Shown: piece after piece, positions 43,966-51,002 of the stretch
Numbering within the stretch: the first letter of the stretch is position 1
Layout: each line of letters opens with the position of its first letter
Origin: Nocardioides gilvus
GTDB lineage: Bacteria > Actinomycetota > Actinomycetes > Propionibacteriales > Nocardioidaceae
Length of the DNA: 64,000 nucleotides
Assembly: GCF_003194605.1 (NCBI RefSeq)
Contig: NZ_QHKY01000002.1
Span: forward strand, 372,001-436,000
Direction of reading: 5' to 3'
Notes under the pieces: generated by a model
Databases searched by the model: none
Seen by the model: only the letters and a program-made list of their open reading frames with translations
What the model was told of the DNA's origin: nothing
Translations under genes and position numbers: made by a program

Positions 43966-44868
43966 ATGACCCCTGGAGAGCAGACCCGTGTCCTGGTCGC
44001 CGGCGCCACCGGTTTCGTCGGCCGCCGGCTCCTCCCCGCCCTGGTGGAGGCCGGGTACGACGTACGCGCGATGACGCGGCGACCCGAGTCGTACGACGGC
44101 CCCGGCACCGCGGTGGGCGCCGATGTCGCCGACCCCGAGAGCCTGGTCGACGCCCTGACCGACGTCGACGTGGCGGTCTACCTGGTCCACTCGCTCGACC
44201 ACGAGGACTTCGAGGCCCGCGACCGGGCTGCCGCCCGCGCCTTCGGTGCTGCCGCCGCGGGAGCAGGCGTACGGCAGATCGTCTACCTCGGTGGTCTGGG
44301 TGACGACGACGACAATCTCTCCGCCCACCTGCGCAGCCGGCGCGAGGTCGAAGGTCTGCTCGGCCTCGGTGGGGTTCCGGTGACAGTGCTGCGCGCCGCC
44401 ATCGTCGTCGGACGCGGCGGGATCTCGTGGGAGCTCACGCGCCAGCTCGTGAAGAACCTTCCGGCCATGGTGGTGCCCCACTGGACCTCCACCAGGACCC
44501 AACCGATCGCCCTCGACGACGTGGTCGCCTACCTGGTGGGCGTCATCGACGAGGAGAAGGCACTCGGGCGGATCTTCGAGATCGGCGGTCCGGAGGTGAT
44601 GACCTACCGCGACATGCTGCAGATCGCCAGCGAGGAGATGCAGGGCCAGCGGCTGCGCATCGTGCCGGTCCCGGTGATGACGCCGCGGCTCTCGTCGTAC
44701 TGGCTCGCCCTGGTCACCGACGTCGACGTCACCACGGGCCGCAACCTGATCGACTCGATGGACACCGAGGTGGTGGTCACCGACCAATCGATCCGCGACG
44801 TGGTGCCGTTCGAGCCGACGGGTTATCGCGAGGCGGTCAGGCTCGCACTGGGGAAACCCGCGATCTGA
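43966..44868 (+). CDS. NAD(P)-binding atypical SDR (NmrA/NDUFA9-like)
   Basis: 300 residues from ATG 43966. Rossmann motif VLVAGATGFVGRRLLPALVEAGYDVRAMTRRPES, acidic DVADPESLVDALTDVDVAVYLVHSL, then RQIVYLGGLGDDD where an SDR would have its catalytic serine. There is no YxxxK, consistent with the atypical group that includes NDUFA9-like proteins. The C-terminal part (MTYRDMLQIASEEMQ) is that of nucleoside-sugar or quinone-linked members. Function is not clear. Confidence 0.82.
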   Translation: MTPGEQTRVLVAGATGFVGRRLLPALVEAGYDVRAMTRRPESYDGPGTAVGADVADPESLVDALTDVDVAVYLVHSLDHEDFEARDRAAARAFGAAAAGAGVRQIVYLGGLGDDDDNLSAHLRSRREVEGLLGLGGVPVTVLRAAIVVGRGGISWELTRQLVKNLPAMVVPHWTSTRTQPIALDDVVAYLVGVIDEEKALGRIFEIGGPEVMTYRDMLQIASEEMQGQRLRIVPVPVMTPRLSSYWLALVTDVDVTTGRNLIDSMDTEVVVTDQSIRDVVPFEPTGYREAVRLALGKPAI

Positions 44869-44878
44869 GTCCGCACCG

Positions 44879-45619
44879 TCAGAACCGGGGCCGGCGCCAG
44901 CCCTTGCCGCCGTCGAAGTGGCTCTCCAACTGCCGCTGGGTCATGTCGCGGTCGGGGCCCGCGGCGTTGTTCCAGTGGGTGAGTTGCCACGCGCCTTCGC
45001 GATGCCGGCTCTCGGTGGTGAAGATGACCCACGTGCCGTCGCTCCCCTCGAAGGCTCCCGGGTAGATCAGGTACAACGCCAACGACGTACGGACCAGCCC
45101 CGGCTCCACCAACTCGCTCATCAGGTACGGCTGCTCGTCCGGGTCGATCCGGGCCGGCTCCAGGCCCAACTGCTCCGCGATCCCCATCTGGCTGTGGACG
45201 TACTGGGCGACGTCCTCCCGGTCCGCCGCCACCAGCGTCGCGACCTCCTTGGGGCCGACACTGCCGCTCTGGTCACCCAGGTAGAGGATCGCCGCGAGAG
45301 CGAACTCCTCCCCCTCCTCGGGCGAGTCGCCCGCGGTCGCCTTCTTCAACACCTGGCGGAGGGTGACCCGGGTCGAGAGCACCAGGTCGTTGCGCCCCGG
45401 CAGATCGTCACGCTCGACAGCGATGGGCTCAGGGCCGTCGGCCGGCTGGCGCTCCGGGTCGATCACCGGGGCCAGACTCCCCTCGGGGTCCTGCGGACCT
45501 CCGCGCGCACCCGGCTCCCCGGAGCACCCGGCCACCAGCGCCGCCACCAACAGCGTCACGATCGGTCCGATCCCGGCACCGCGGTCACGAACTCGTGCCC
45601 GATCTCCCACTCTGTGCAT
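44879..45619 (-). CDS. Lipoprotein, unrecognised family
   Basis: 246 residues from ATG 45619. The frame is open to 46366 but only through the CPBP gene, so the signal peptide decides the start. Lipobox VAGC (C32). The rest is mostly helical with DLVLSTRVTLRQVLKKATAGDSPEEGEEFALAAILYLGDQSG, and a C-terminal segment GTWVIFTTESRHREGAWQLTHWNNAAGPDRDMTQRQLE. I do not recognise it. It is convergent with the NAD-binding gene and 77 bases downstream of the CPBP protease gene on the same strand. Confidence 0.72.
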   Translation of the reverse strand: MHRVGDRARVRDRGAGIGPIVTLLVAALVAGCSGEPGARGGPQDPEGSLAPVIDPERQPADGPEPIAVERDDLPGRNDLVLSTRVTLRQVLKKATAGDSPEEGEEFALAAILYLGDQSGSVGPKEVATLVAADREDVAQYVHSQMGIAEQLGLEPARIDPDEQPYLMSELVEPGLVRTSLALYLIYPGAFEGSDGTWVIFTTESRHREGAWQLTHWNNAAGPDRDMTQRQLESHFDGGKGWRRPRF

Positions 45620-45696
45620 CCCCGCACAGTACGAGGGAAGCCGGCGGTCGCGGATGAGTCCCGCCACTCGGTTGCCGGCGCGACAGCTCCCACCCG

Positions 45697-46398
45697 TCAG
45701 CCGATCACCAAGGGCAAGACCAGCAACATCGACAGCGACCAACTCACATGGGTCAGCACCGGCGCCAGGATCCCGCCGGAGGCGCGACGCTGGAGGCCGC
45801 AGAGCACCCCGAGCAACGCCGCGGCGAAGGTGAGCATGACGTTGCCGGTCGCGGCCGTGGCCGCCACGTACGCCAGCGAGCTCCAGAGCACCGGGTTGCG
45901 TGGCACGGCGGCATAGAGCGCACCGCGGAAGAAGAGCTCTTCTGCGATCCCGGTGCTCGCGGTGATGACCACCAGCAGCGGCACTGACCCTTGGTCGGCG
46001 AAGTCGAGGACCGCACTGACCTGGCTCTCCAAAGGCGCGAACAGCGGGATCTCGCGCACCAGCACCGCCCCGACGACGAAGAGAGCCGCGAGGGAGAAGC
46101 CCACGGCCAGCGGCGTCAGGACGGGGCGTACGAGTGTGTCGCGGAAGGCGATCCGCCCCAGGTGCAACGGACCGGCCAGCAGCGCACCCGCCGCCCAGAC
46201 CACGGCCAGCGTCACCGTACCGACGTAGAAGAGGCTGTTCCCGGGCTCGATGCGCACCGACCAGCCGAGCACCACGGCGCCCACGAGCACCACGAACGCG
46301 GTCGCCCACTGGCGACGGCGCAACGACGCCGAGGTCTCCCGCTGGTCGCGGGGCACGACGTCCCACAGGGCGCGTCGTATCCAGGCGGGCGTCTGCAC
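45697..46398 (-). CDS. CPBP-family intramembrane metalloprotease
   Basis: About 233 residues from GTG 46398 (a longer frame reaches into palindromic repeats at 46443 and is unlikely). Around seven membrane segments. The family motif is present: EELFFRGALYA (EExxxR), then a later FAAALLGVLCGLQRR and the C-terminal histidine in LTHVSWSL. These are Rce1/CAAX-like glutamic proteases or bacteriocin-immunity proteins. Start choice is uncertain, as neither candidate has a strong ribosome site. Confidence 0.82.
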   Translation of the reverse strand: MQTPAWIRRALWDVVPRDQRETSASLRRRQWATAFVVLVGAVVLGWSVRIEPGNSLFYVGTVTLAVVWAAGALLAGPLHLGRIAFRDTLVRPVLTPLAVGFSLAALFVVGAVLVREIPLFAPLESQVSAVLDFADQGSVPLLVVITASTGIAEELFFRGALYAAVPRNPVLWSSLAYVAATAATGNVMLTFAAALLGVLCGLQRRASGGILAPVLTHVSWSLSMLLVLPLVIG

Positions 46399-46442
46399 GT
46401 ACGTCAGCCTACGGAGCAGCACCACTCGGGCCCTGATCCACG

Positions 46443-46490
46443 GGACGTCATCATCCGAGGTTGCCCCAGCAACCGATCGTGATGACGTCC
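46443..46490 (+). repeat. Dispersed palindromic repeat, copy b
   Basis: GGACGTCATCA ... TGATGACGTCC gives perfect 11-bp outer arms. Inside, GGTTGC and GCAACC form a second perfect stem around CCCA. The core is GGACGTCATCA, three bases, GAGGTTGC. It is 17 bases before copy c. Confidence 0.8.
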
Positions 46491-46506
46491 GGAGCGGGGG
46501 GTCGCG

Positions 46507-46554
46507 GGACGTCATCATCCGAGGTCGCTCCGGCGAACGCTGGTGATGACGTCC
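46507..46554 (+). repeat. Dispersed palindromic repeat, copy c
   Basis: Same perfect 11-bp outer arms as copy b and the same 48-base length. The inner stem GGTCGC/GCGAAC is imperfect and suggests compensating drift. Both copies lie between the rhlE terminator and the CPBP gene. Confidence 0.8.
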
Positions 46555-46577
46555 GGCGGGTCGGGCGGCGCGAAATG

Positions 46578-46618
46578 ACGACGGGGCGCAACGACACGTG
46601 GTCGTTGCGCCCCGTCGT
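46578..46618 (-). terminator. Terminator of the RhlE helicase gene
   Basis: Perfect 18-bp stem, ACGACGGGGCGCAACGAC against its complement at 46601-46618, with loop ACGTG, 17 bases beyond the rhlE stop. No U-tract. Confidence 0.8.
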
Positions 46619-46635
46619 ACGAGGTCGATCAGATG

Positions 46636-48111
46636 TCAGCGGCGTCCGCTGAACGAGGCTGCGCTGTGGCTCGAGGCGCCGCCGCCGGTGCGAGCACCGC
46701 CGGAGCGACCGCCCTGACCACCGCTGCGCTGGCCGCCACCCTGGCCACCCGACTTCGAGGCGCCGGAGCGCTGGGCGCCGCCACCCTGGCCGCCGCGTCC
46801 ACCGGACGAGGAGCCGCCCGACTTCGGCTGACCCGAACGGGTGTTGGTGCTGGTGCCGGCAGCACGACGCTGGCGGTTGCGGCCACCGGCCTTCGGGGCA
46901 CCCGAACGCTGGGTCTGGACCGGCTCCGGCGTCGCGAACCCACCCGGCAGGCTGCGCTCACCGGGAGCGAGCTTGACCAGGATCGGGTCGGAGGCGTTGG
47001 CGATCTTCGTGGTGGTCGGCTTGATGCCGGCCAGACGCGTCAGGTCACGCACGTCGCGCACCTGCTCGTCGGTCATCAGGGTGATGACGGTGCCCTCGGC
47101 GCCGGCGCGAGCCGTACGGCCCGAGCGGTGCAGGTAGGCCTTGTGCTCGGACGGCGGGTCGGCGTGGATGACGAGGTTGACGTCGTCGACGTGGATGCCG
47201 CGGGCAGCGACGTCGGTCGCGACCAGGGTCATCGCCTTGCCGGAGTGGAACGCCTCCATGTTGCGGGTGCGGGCGTTCTGCGACAGGTTGCCGTGCAGGT
47301 CGACCGCGGGGACGCCGCTCTTGTTGAGCTGGCGGGCCAGGGCCTTCGCGCCGTACTTGGTGCGGGTGAAGACGACCGTACGGCCGGGGGCGCTGGTCAG
47401 GTCGACCAGGACCGGCACGCGGGACTCGCGACCGATGTGCAGCACGTGGTGGCTCATCTTGGAGACCGGCGACTGGGCCGAGTCGGCCTCGTGGGTGACC
47501 GGGTTGCTCAGGTAACGCTTGACCAGCACGTTGATCGCGCCGTCGAGCGTCGCCGAGAAGAGCAGGCGCTGGCCGTCCTTCGGGGTCTTGTCCATGATCC
47601 GCTTGACGCCGGGCAGGAAGCCCAGGTCGGCCATGTGGTCAGCCTCGTCGAGGATCGTGATCTCGACGGCGGAGAGGTTGATGTGGCCCTGGCCCATCAG
47701 GTCCTCGAGGCGACCGGGCGCGGCGACGACGATGTCGACGCCCTTCTTCATCGCGGTGACCTGGGGGCCCTGGCCGACGCCGCCGAAGACGGTCTGCACG
47801 CGCAGGCCGGCCGAGTTGGCGAGCGGGAGGAGGGCGTCCTTGAGCTGGGTGACCAGCTCGCGGGTCGGAGCGAGGATCAGCGCGCGGGGCCTGCCCGGCA
47901 TCGCCGGCATCTTCGAGGCGTCGAGGCGAGCCACCAGGGGCAGCAGGAAGGCGTAGGACTTGCCCGAGCCGGTGCGGCCCCGGCCGAGGACGTCGCGTCC
48001 GGCCAGGGAGTCGGGCAGCGTGGCCGCCTGGATCGGGGTGGGGACAGTGATGCCCTGCTCGGCCAGGAGTGCAGACAGGCCGGCGGGCACGCCGAGTTCG
48101 GCGAAGTTCAT
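46636..48111 (-). CDS. rhlE: DEAD-box RNA helicase, RhlE-like
   Basis: 491 residues. Helicase core motifs in order: Q-motif GITVPTPIQAATLP, motif I GRTGSGKSYAFLLP, APTRELVTQL, ILDEADHMADLGF, FSATLD, then VVFTRTKYGAKALARQL, VATDVAARGIHVDDVNLVIHADPPS and HRSGRTARAG. After residue about 395 comes a low-complexity Gly/Ser/Arg/Gln tail (RGG-like repeats) of about 80 residues, typical of RNA-binding extensions. It probably works in ribosome assembly or mRNA unwinding, particularly in the cold. A hairpin-rich 5' region precedes it. Confidence 0.93.
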   Translation of the reverse strand: MNFAELGVPAGLSALLAEQGITVPTPIQAATLPDSLAGRDVLGRGRTGSGKSYAFLLPLVARLDASKMPAMPGRPRALILAPTRELVTQLKDALLPLANSAGLRVQTVFGGVGQGPQVTAMKKGVDIVVAAPGRLEDLMGQGHINLSAVEITILDEADHMADLGFLPGVKRIMDKTPKDGQRLLFSATLDGAINVLVKRYLSNPVTHEADSAQSPVSKMSHHVLHIGRESRVPVLVDLTSAPGRTVVFTRTKYGAKALARQLNKSGVPAVDLHGNLSQNARTRNMEAFHSGKAMTLVATDVAARGIHVDDVNLVIHADPPSEHKAYLHRSGRTARAGAEGTVITLMTDEQVRDVRDLTRLAGIKPTTTKIANASDPILVKLAPGERSLPGGFATPEPVQTQRSGAPKAGGRNRQRRAAGTSTNTRSGQPKSGGSSSGGRGGQGGGAQRSGASKSGGQGGGQRSGGQGGRSGGARTGGGASSHSAASFSGRR

Positions 48112-48365
48112 GTGTGTTCGTTTCTGGTTGGTGTCTCACCAACGCGCCTCCGCCGGTGGCGGAGTTGGCAGCGAACTGCCGCGTACCTCGCGAGGCGAGG
48201 CCGAGCCTCTCGATGAGGGGCTGCGGGACGGTCGAGGCAAGACTTCACGACCCGTCTGGACGCAACCTTACGGGTTCACACCCCTACGACACGCATCGTT
48301 GCGCGGACGAATGCGTCACACCGGGCAACGGAACGACGACGAGGCGGCCGTCCAGCGACCTCGCG
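48112..48365 (-). other. Structured upstream region of rhlE
   Basis: 254 bases between rhlE and the next lipoprotein gene. Two hairpins lie close to the rhlE start: TTGGTG-TCT-CACCAA (48128-48142) and CTCCGCC-GGT-GGCGGAG (48148-48164). CCTCGCGAGG occurs further out. Long folded leaders are known for cold-shock helicases, and no protein-coding frame is convincing here. Confidence 0.5.
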
Positions 48366-48851
48366 TCAACGGTCACCGAGCTCGGCAGGAGTCAGCTCGA
48401 GACCCTCGAGGGTGTGCACGGTGAACTCGCCGTTGCCCTCTCCACGGCTCAACCGCACGGACGTCCGCGTGCCGGCACCGGCAGCACCGACCTTGCGGAT
48501 CTCGAGCCCCACCTGACCGTCAGAGCTGGCGTGCGGGCTGAGCTCCGCGGCGAGCGCCTCGAGGTCGAAGGTGCCGTCGTCCGCCGTGGTCTGCTCGTCG
48601 ATCCGGATCAACTCGGGCGCCTCGCCGACGGGTGCCGTGGCACCGGCCTGCGGCGAGGGCCAGACGAGCAACTCCACCTCGACACCCGGCACCGGCGCGC
48701 CGCCAGCCCCGTCAAGGACCACTCCGGTGACCACGCCCTGGGGCTCCTGCTCCGACTCGTCCTCGTCGCTCCCGCACCCGGCGAGCGCCGCGGTCGCCAC
48801 CAGCGTGATCGCCGCCGTCCTGACGACAGCGCGCAACGTCGTACGACTCAT
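48366..48851 (-). CDS. Lipoprotein with a transthyretin-like/prealbumin-type domain
   Basis: 161 residues. Signal peptide with lipobox LAGC (C26), an acidic linker DEDESEQEPQ, then GVVTGVVLDGAGGAPVPGVEVELLVWPSP ... TTADDGTFDLEALAAEL, the beta-strand pattern of carboxypeptidase-regulatory-like or transthyretin-like domains (G-x-V-x-D-x-x-G-x-P-V-x-G-A/V). Such domains act as surface spacers or binding modules. The end is VHTLEGLELTPAELGDR. Single gene. Confidence 0.7.
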   Translation of the reverse strand: MSRTTLRAVVRTAAITLVATAALAGCGSDEDESEQEPQGVVTGVVLDGAGGAPVPGVEVELLVWPSPQAGATAPVGEAPELIRIDEQTTADDGTFDLEALAAELSPHASSDGQVGLEIRKVGAAGAGTRTSVRLSRGEGNGEFTVHTLEGLELTPAELGDR

Positions 48852-49015
48852 CCCTCAGACCCCCTCCAGCCGTCTCCCACGGCTTGATTACCCGAAAGTA
48901 ACCCTGCGGGGCCCCGCTGTCACGCGTGCCCAACGGCCGGACCAGACCAGTGGCCGCTCGCTCACGTCAGGATCCGATCGCGAAGGGGCACAGGAGCATT
49001 CGAGGATGAGATTGA

Positions 49016-49086
49016 CCACCATGTCGGAAACTCGGCACTCAGAGCGTCACTGGCCACCAGAAGGGGCCGAGCATCCGACATGGTGG
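49016..49086 (-). terminator. Long nested hairpin after the racemase gene
   Basis: CCACCATGTCGGA (49016-49028) pairs perfectly with TCCGACATGGTGG (49074-49086). After a 2x2 internal loop, CTCGGC (49031) pairs with GCCGAG (49066), and CTGG-CCA-CCAG makes a third stem. It begins 10 bases beyond the racemase stop. It has no U-tract, so it may be a terminator, an mRNA stabiliser or another palindromic element. Confidence 0.6.
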
Positions 49087-49095
49087 CTACCGATG

Positions 49096-50280
49096 TCAGC
49101 GCTGGACGGCGGCCCCGGACGCAATCAGCTCCTCGACACCGGCGATCCCCCAGGCCTGGAGCGCCGCCCGGGTGTCGGCACCCAACTCCGCCGGCGGGGT
49201 GGTGAGCGTCGCCGCGGTCCGCGAGAAGCGCGGGGCGGGAGTGGGCTCCAGGGCGCCGTTGCGTTCGACGTACGTCCCCCGGGCGGCGAGGTGTGGGTGG
49301 GCGGCCGCTTCGGGCAGGGTCAGGACCGGGGCCACGCAGGCGTCCGTGCCGTCGAAGAGCTCCGCCCACTCGTCACGGGTCCGCTCGGCGAAGCGCGCGG
49401 TGATCGCCTCGCGGATCACCGACGCGTTGGCCGGGTCGTTGCGGTCGGGCAGGTCGAGCTCGAGGATCCGGACGAGCTCGTCGTAGAACTGCGGCTCCAG
49501 AGAGCCCACGCTCATGTGCTGACCGTCGGAGGTCTCGTAGACCGCGTAGTAGGGCACACCACCGTCGAGGAGTCCGCTGCCCCGACCACCGGAGACCCCC
49601 ATGCCCAACATCGAGGCGCCCATCGCGTTGAGGTGGGCGGTGCCGTCGACGATCGCGGCATCGACGACCTGGCCCTGGCCCGAGAGCCTCGACTCGAGGA
49701 GCGCAGCGAGGATGCCGATCACCAGGTAGGTGGAGCCCCCGCCGAAGTCGCCGAGGAGGTTGCCGGGGAAGTGCGGACGCGTCGGGTCCTGACCGAGACC
49801 GTGGAGCACCCCGCTGAGCGCGACGTAGTTCATGTCGTGGCCCGCGGTCAGCGCCCACGGACCGTCCTGCCCCCACCCGGTCATCCGGCCGTAGACCAGG
49901 CGCGGATTGCGGGCCAGGCAGTCGTCGGGTCCGAGACCGAGTCGCTCGGTGACGCCGGGACGCATCCCCTCGACGAGCACATCGGCGCCGGCGACCAGGT
50001 CGAGCACGGTCTGGACGGACTCGGGTCGCTTGAGGTCGAGGGCGACGCTGGGCCGTCCACGGTTGAGCAGGTCCTTGGCGCCGAAGCTGAACATCCCGCC
50101 GCCGGCCCGCTCGATGCGGATCACGTCGGCACCGAGGTCGGCCAGGATCATGCAGGCGTGCGGACCCGGTCCGATGCCGGCGAGCTCGACGACCTTGATC
50201 CCTCGCAGCGGTCCGGTGCCCTGCCCCAGGGCGTACGGATCACGGGTGTCGTCCTGTCCAGCGGCGTGCGACTCAGTCAT
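49096..50280 (-). CDS. mcr: Alpha-methylacyl-CoA racemase (CaiB/BaiF CoA-transferase family)
   Basis: 394 residues. The pattern GIKVVELAGIGPGPHACMILADLGADVIRIER, RPGVTERLGLGPDDC, MTGWGQDGPWALTAGHDMNYVALSGVLHGLG and GDFGGGSTYLVIGILAALLES closely follows M. tuberculosis Mcr as I remember it. The catalytic pair H148 and D178 is present at the same 30-residue spacing as H126/D156 there. The enzyme interconverts 2R/2S-methylacyl-CoAs so branched or sterol side chains can enter beta-oxidation. It fits the branched-acyl catabolism elsewhere in the window. Divergent from a PadR-type gene. Confidence 0.9.
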   Translation of the reverse strand: MTESHAAGQDDTRDPYALGQGTGPLRGIKVVELAGIGPGPHACMILADLGADVIRIERAGGGMFSFGAKDLLNRGRPSVALDLKRPESVQTVLDLVAGADVLVEGMRPGVTERLGLGPDDCLARNPRLVYGRMTGWGQDGPWALTAGHDMNYVALSGVLHGLGQDPTRPHFPGNLLGDFGGGSTYLVIGILAALLESRLSGQGQVVDAAIVDGTAHLNAMGASMLGMGVSGGRGSGLLDGGVPYYAVYETSDGQHMSVGSLEPQFYDELVRILELDLPDRNDPANASVIREAITARFAERTRDEWAELFDGTDACVAPVLTLPEAAAHPHLAARGTYVERNGALEPTPAPRFSRTAATLTTPPAELGADTRAALQAWGIAGVEELIASGAAVQR

Positions 50281-50342
50281 GGCGGCATCCTGTCACCGCA
50301 CAGGACGGCAATCACGTGAACGACACCCGGATCGAGAATCCC

Positions 50343-50372
50343 TTGCAACTCGTTGCATAGGTGTGCCATTCT
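50343..50372 (+). promoter_or_regulatory. Promoter/operator of the padR-fadH unit
   Basis: TTGCAA (50343-50348), 18 bases, CATTCT (50367-50372) makes a plausible -35/-10. TGCAAC-TC-GTTGCA (50344-50357), a perfect palindrome, overlaps the -35. The start would fall at about 50379, on the GTG, consistent with the lack of a ribosome site and a leaderless transcript. Confidence 0.5.
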
Positions 50373-50378
50373 CCCTCC

Positions 50379-51002
50379 GTGGCCCTTGAACACGCTCTCC
50401 TCGTGGCACTGCGCGAGAAGCCCGGCTCCGGACTGGAGCTCACCCGACGCTTCGAGAAGTCGTTCGGCTTCTTCTGGCACGCCACCCACCAGCAGATCTA
50501 CCGCATCCTGGCCCGCATGGTCGACGCCGGCGACCTGACCGTCGAAGTGGTCGGGCAGGCCGGTCGCCCCGACAAGAAGGTCTACCGCGTCACCCCCGCC
50601 GGTGAGCGCACGCTCGCCGACTGGCTCGCCACCCCGGCCCCGATGGAGCAGTTCCGCAGCGACCTCGCCGTGAAGATGCGCGGGGCCTCGTACGGCGACC
50701 GCGCCGCGGTCCTGGACGTCCTGCGCGCCCACCTGGTCGACCACCACGTGCGACTCGGGCACTACCTCCAGCTCGAGAAGGAGTACGGCACCGATCCCGG
50801 TTCGCTGGACGACCAGACCCGCGACCAGTACCTCGTGCTCCGCGGCGGCATCCGGCTCGAGGAGTTCTGGATCGGCTGGGTCAGCGACTACCTGCGCGCC
50901 CACGGAGACGACCCGGCCACCACCGCACCCGCACCCGCGCCCACCCCCGCCTCCAGCCCGACATCTGGGCCCGACGACATGACCCAGGGAGAGATCCGAT
51001 GA
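50379..51002 (+). CDS. PadR-family regulator
   Basis: 207 residues from GTG 50379 (an in-frame start at 50361 would add MCHSPS). Winged helix: ALEHALLVALREKPGSGLELTRRFEKSFGFFWHATHQQIYRILARMVDAGDLTVEVVGQAGRPDKKVYRVTPAGERTLADWL, then the C-terminal helical domain and a Pro/Ala-rich tail (TTAPAPAPTPASSPTSGPDD). Its stop overlaps the fadH start (ATGA), so it probably regulates dienoyl-CoA reductase and itself. There is no ribosome site. Confidence 0.9.
   Translation: MALEHALLVALREKPGSGLELTRRFEKSFGFFWHATHQQIYRILARMVDAGDLTVEVVGQAGRPDKKVYRVTPAGERTLADWLATPAPMEQFRSDLAVKMRGASYGDRAAVLDVLRAHLVDHHVRLGHYLQLEKEYGTDPGSLDDQTRDQYLVLRGGIRLEEFWIGWVSDYLRAHGDDPATTAPAPAPTPASSPTSGPDDMTQGEIR

Noticed and set aside
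46443..46554. Possible CRISPR or attachment-site array
   Set aside because: Only two units, each palindromic with an inner stem, no unique spacers of constant length and no cas genes; fits a REP-type element.
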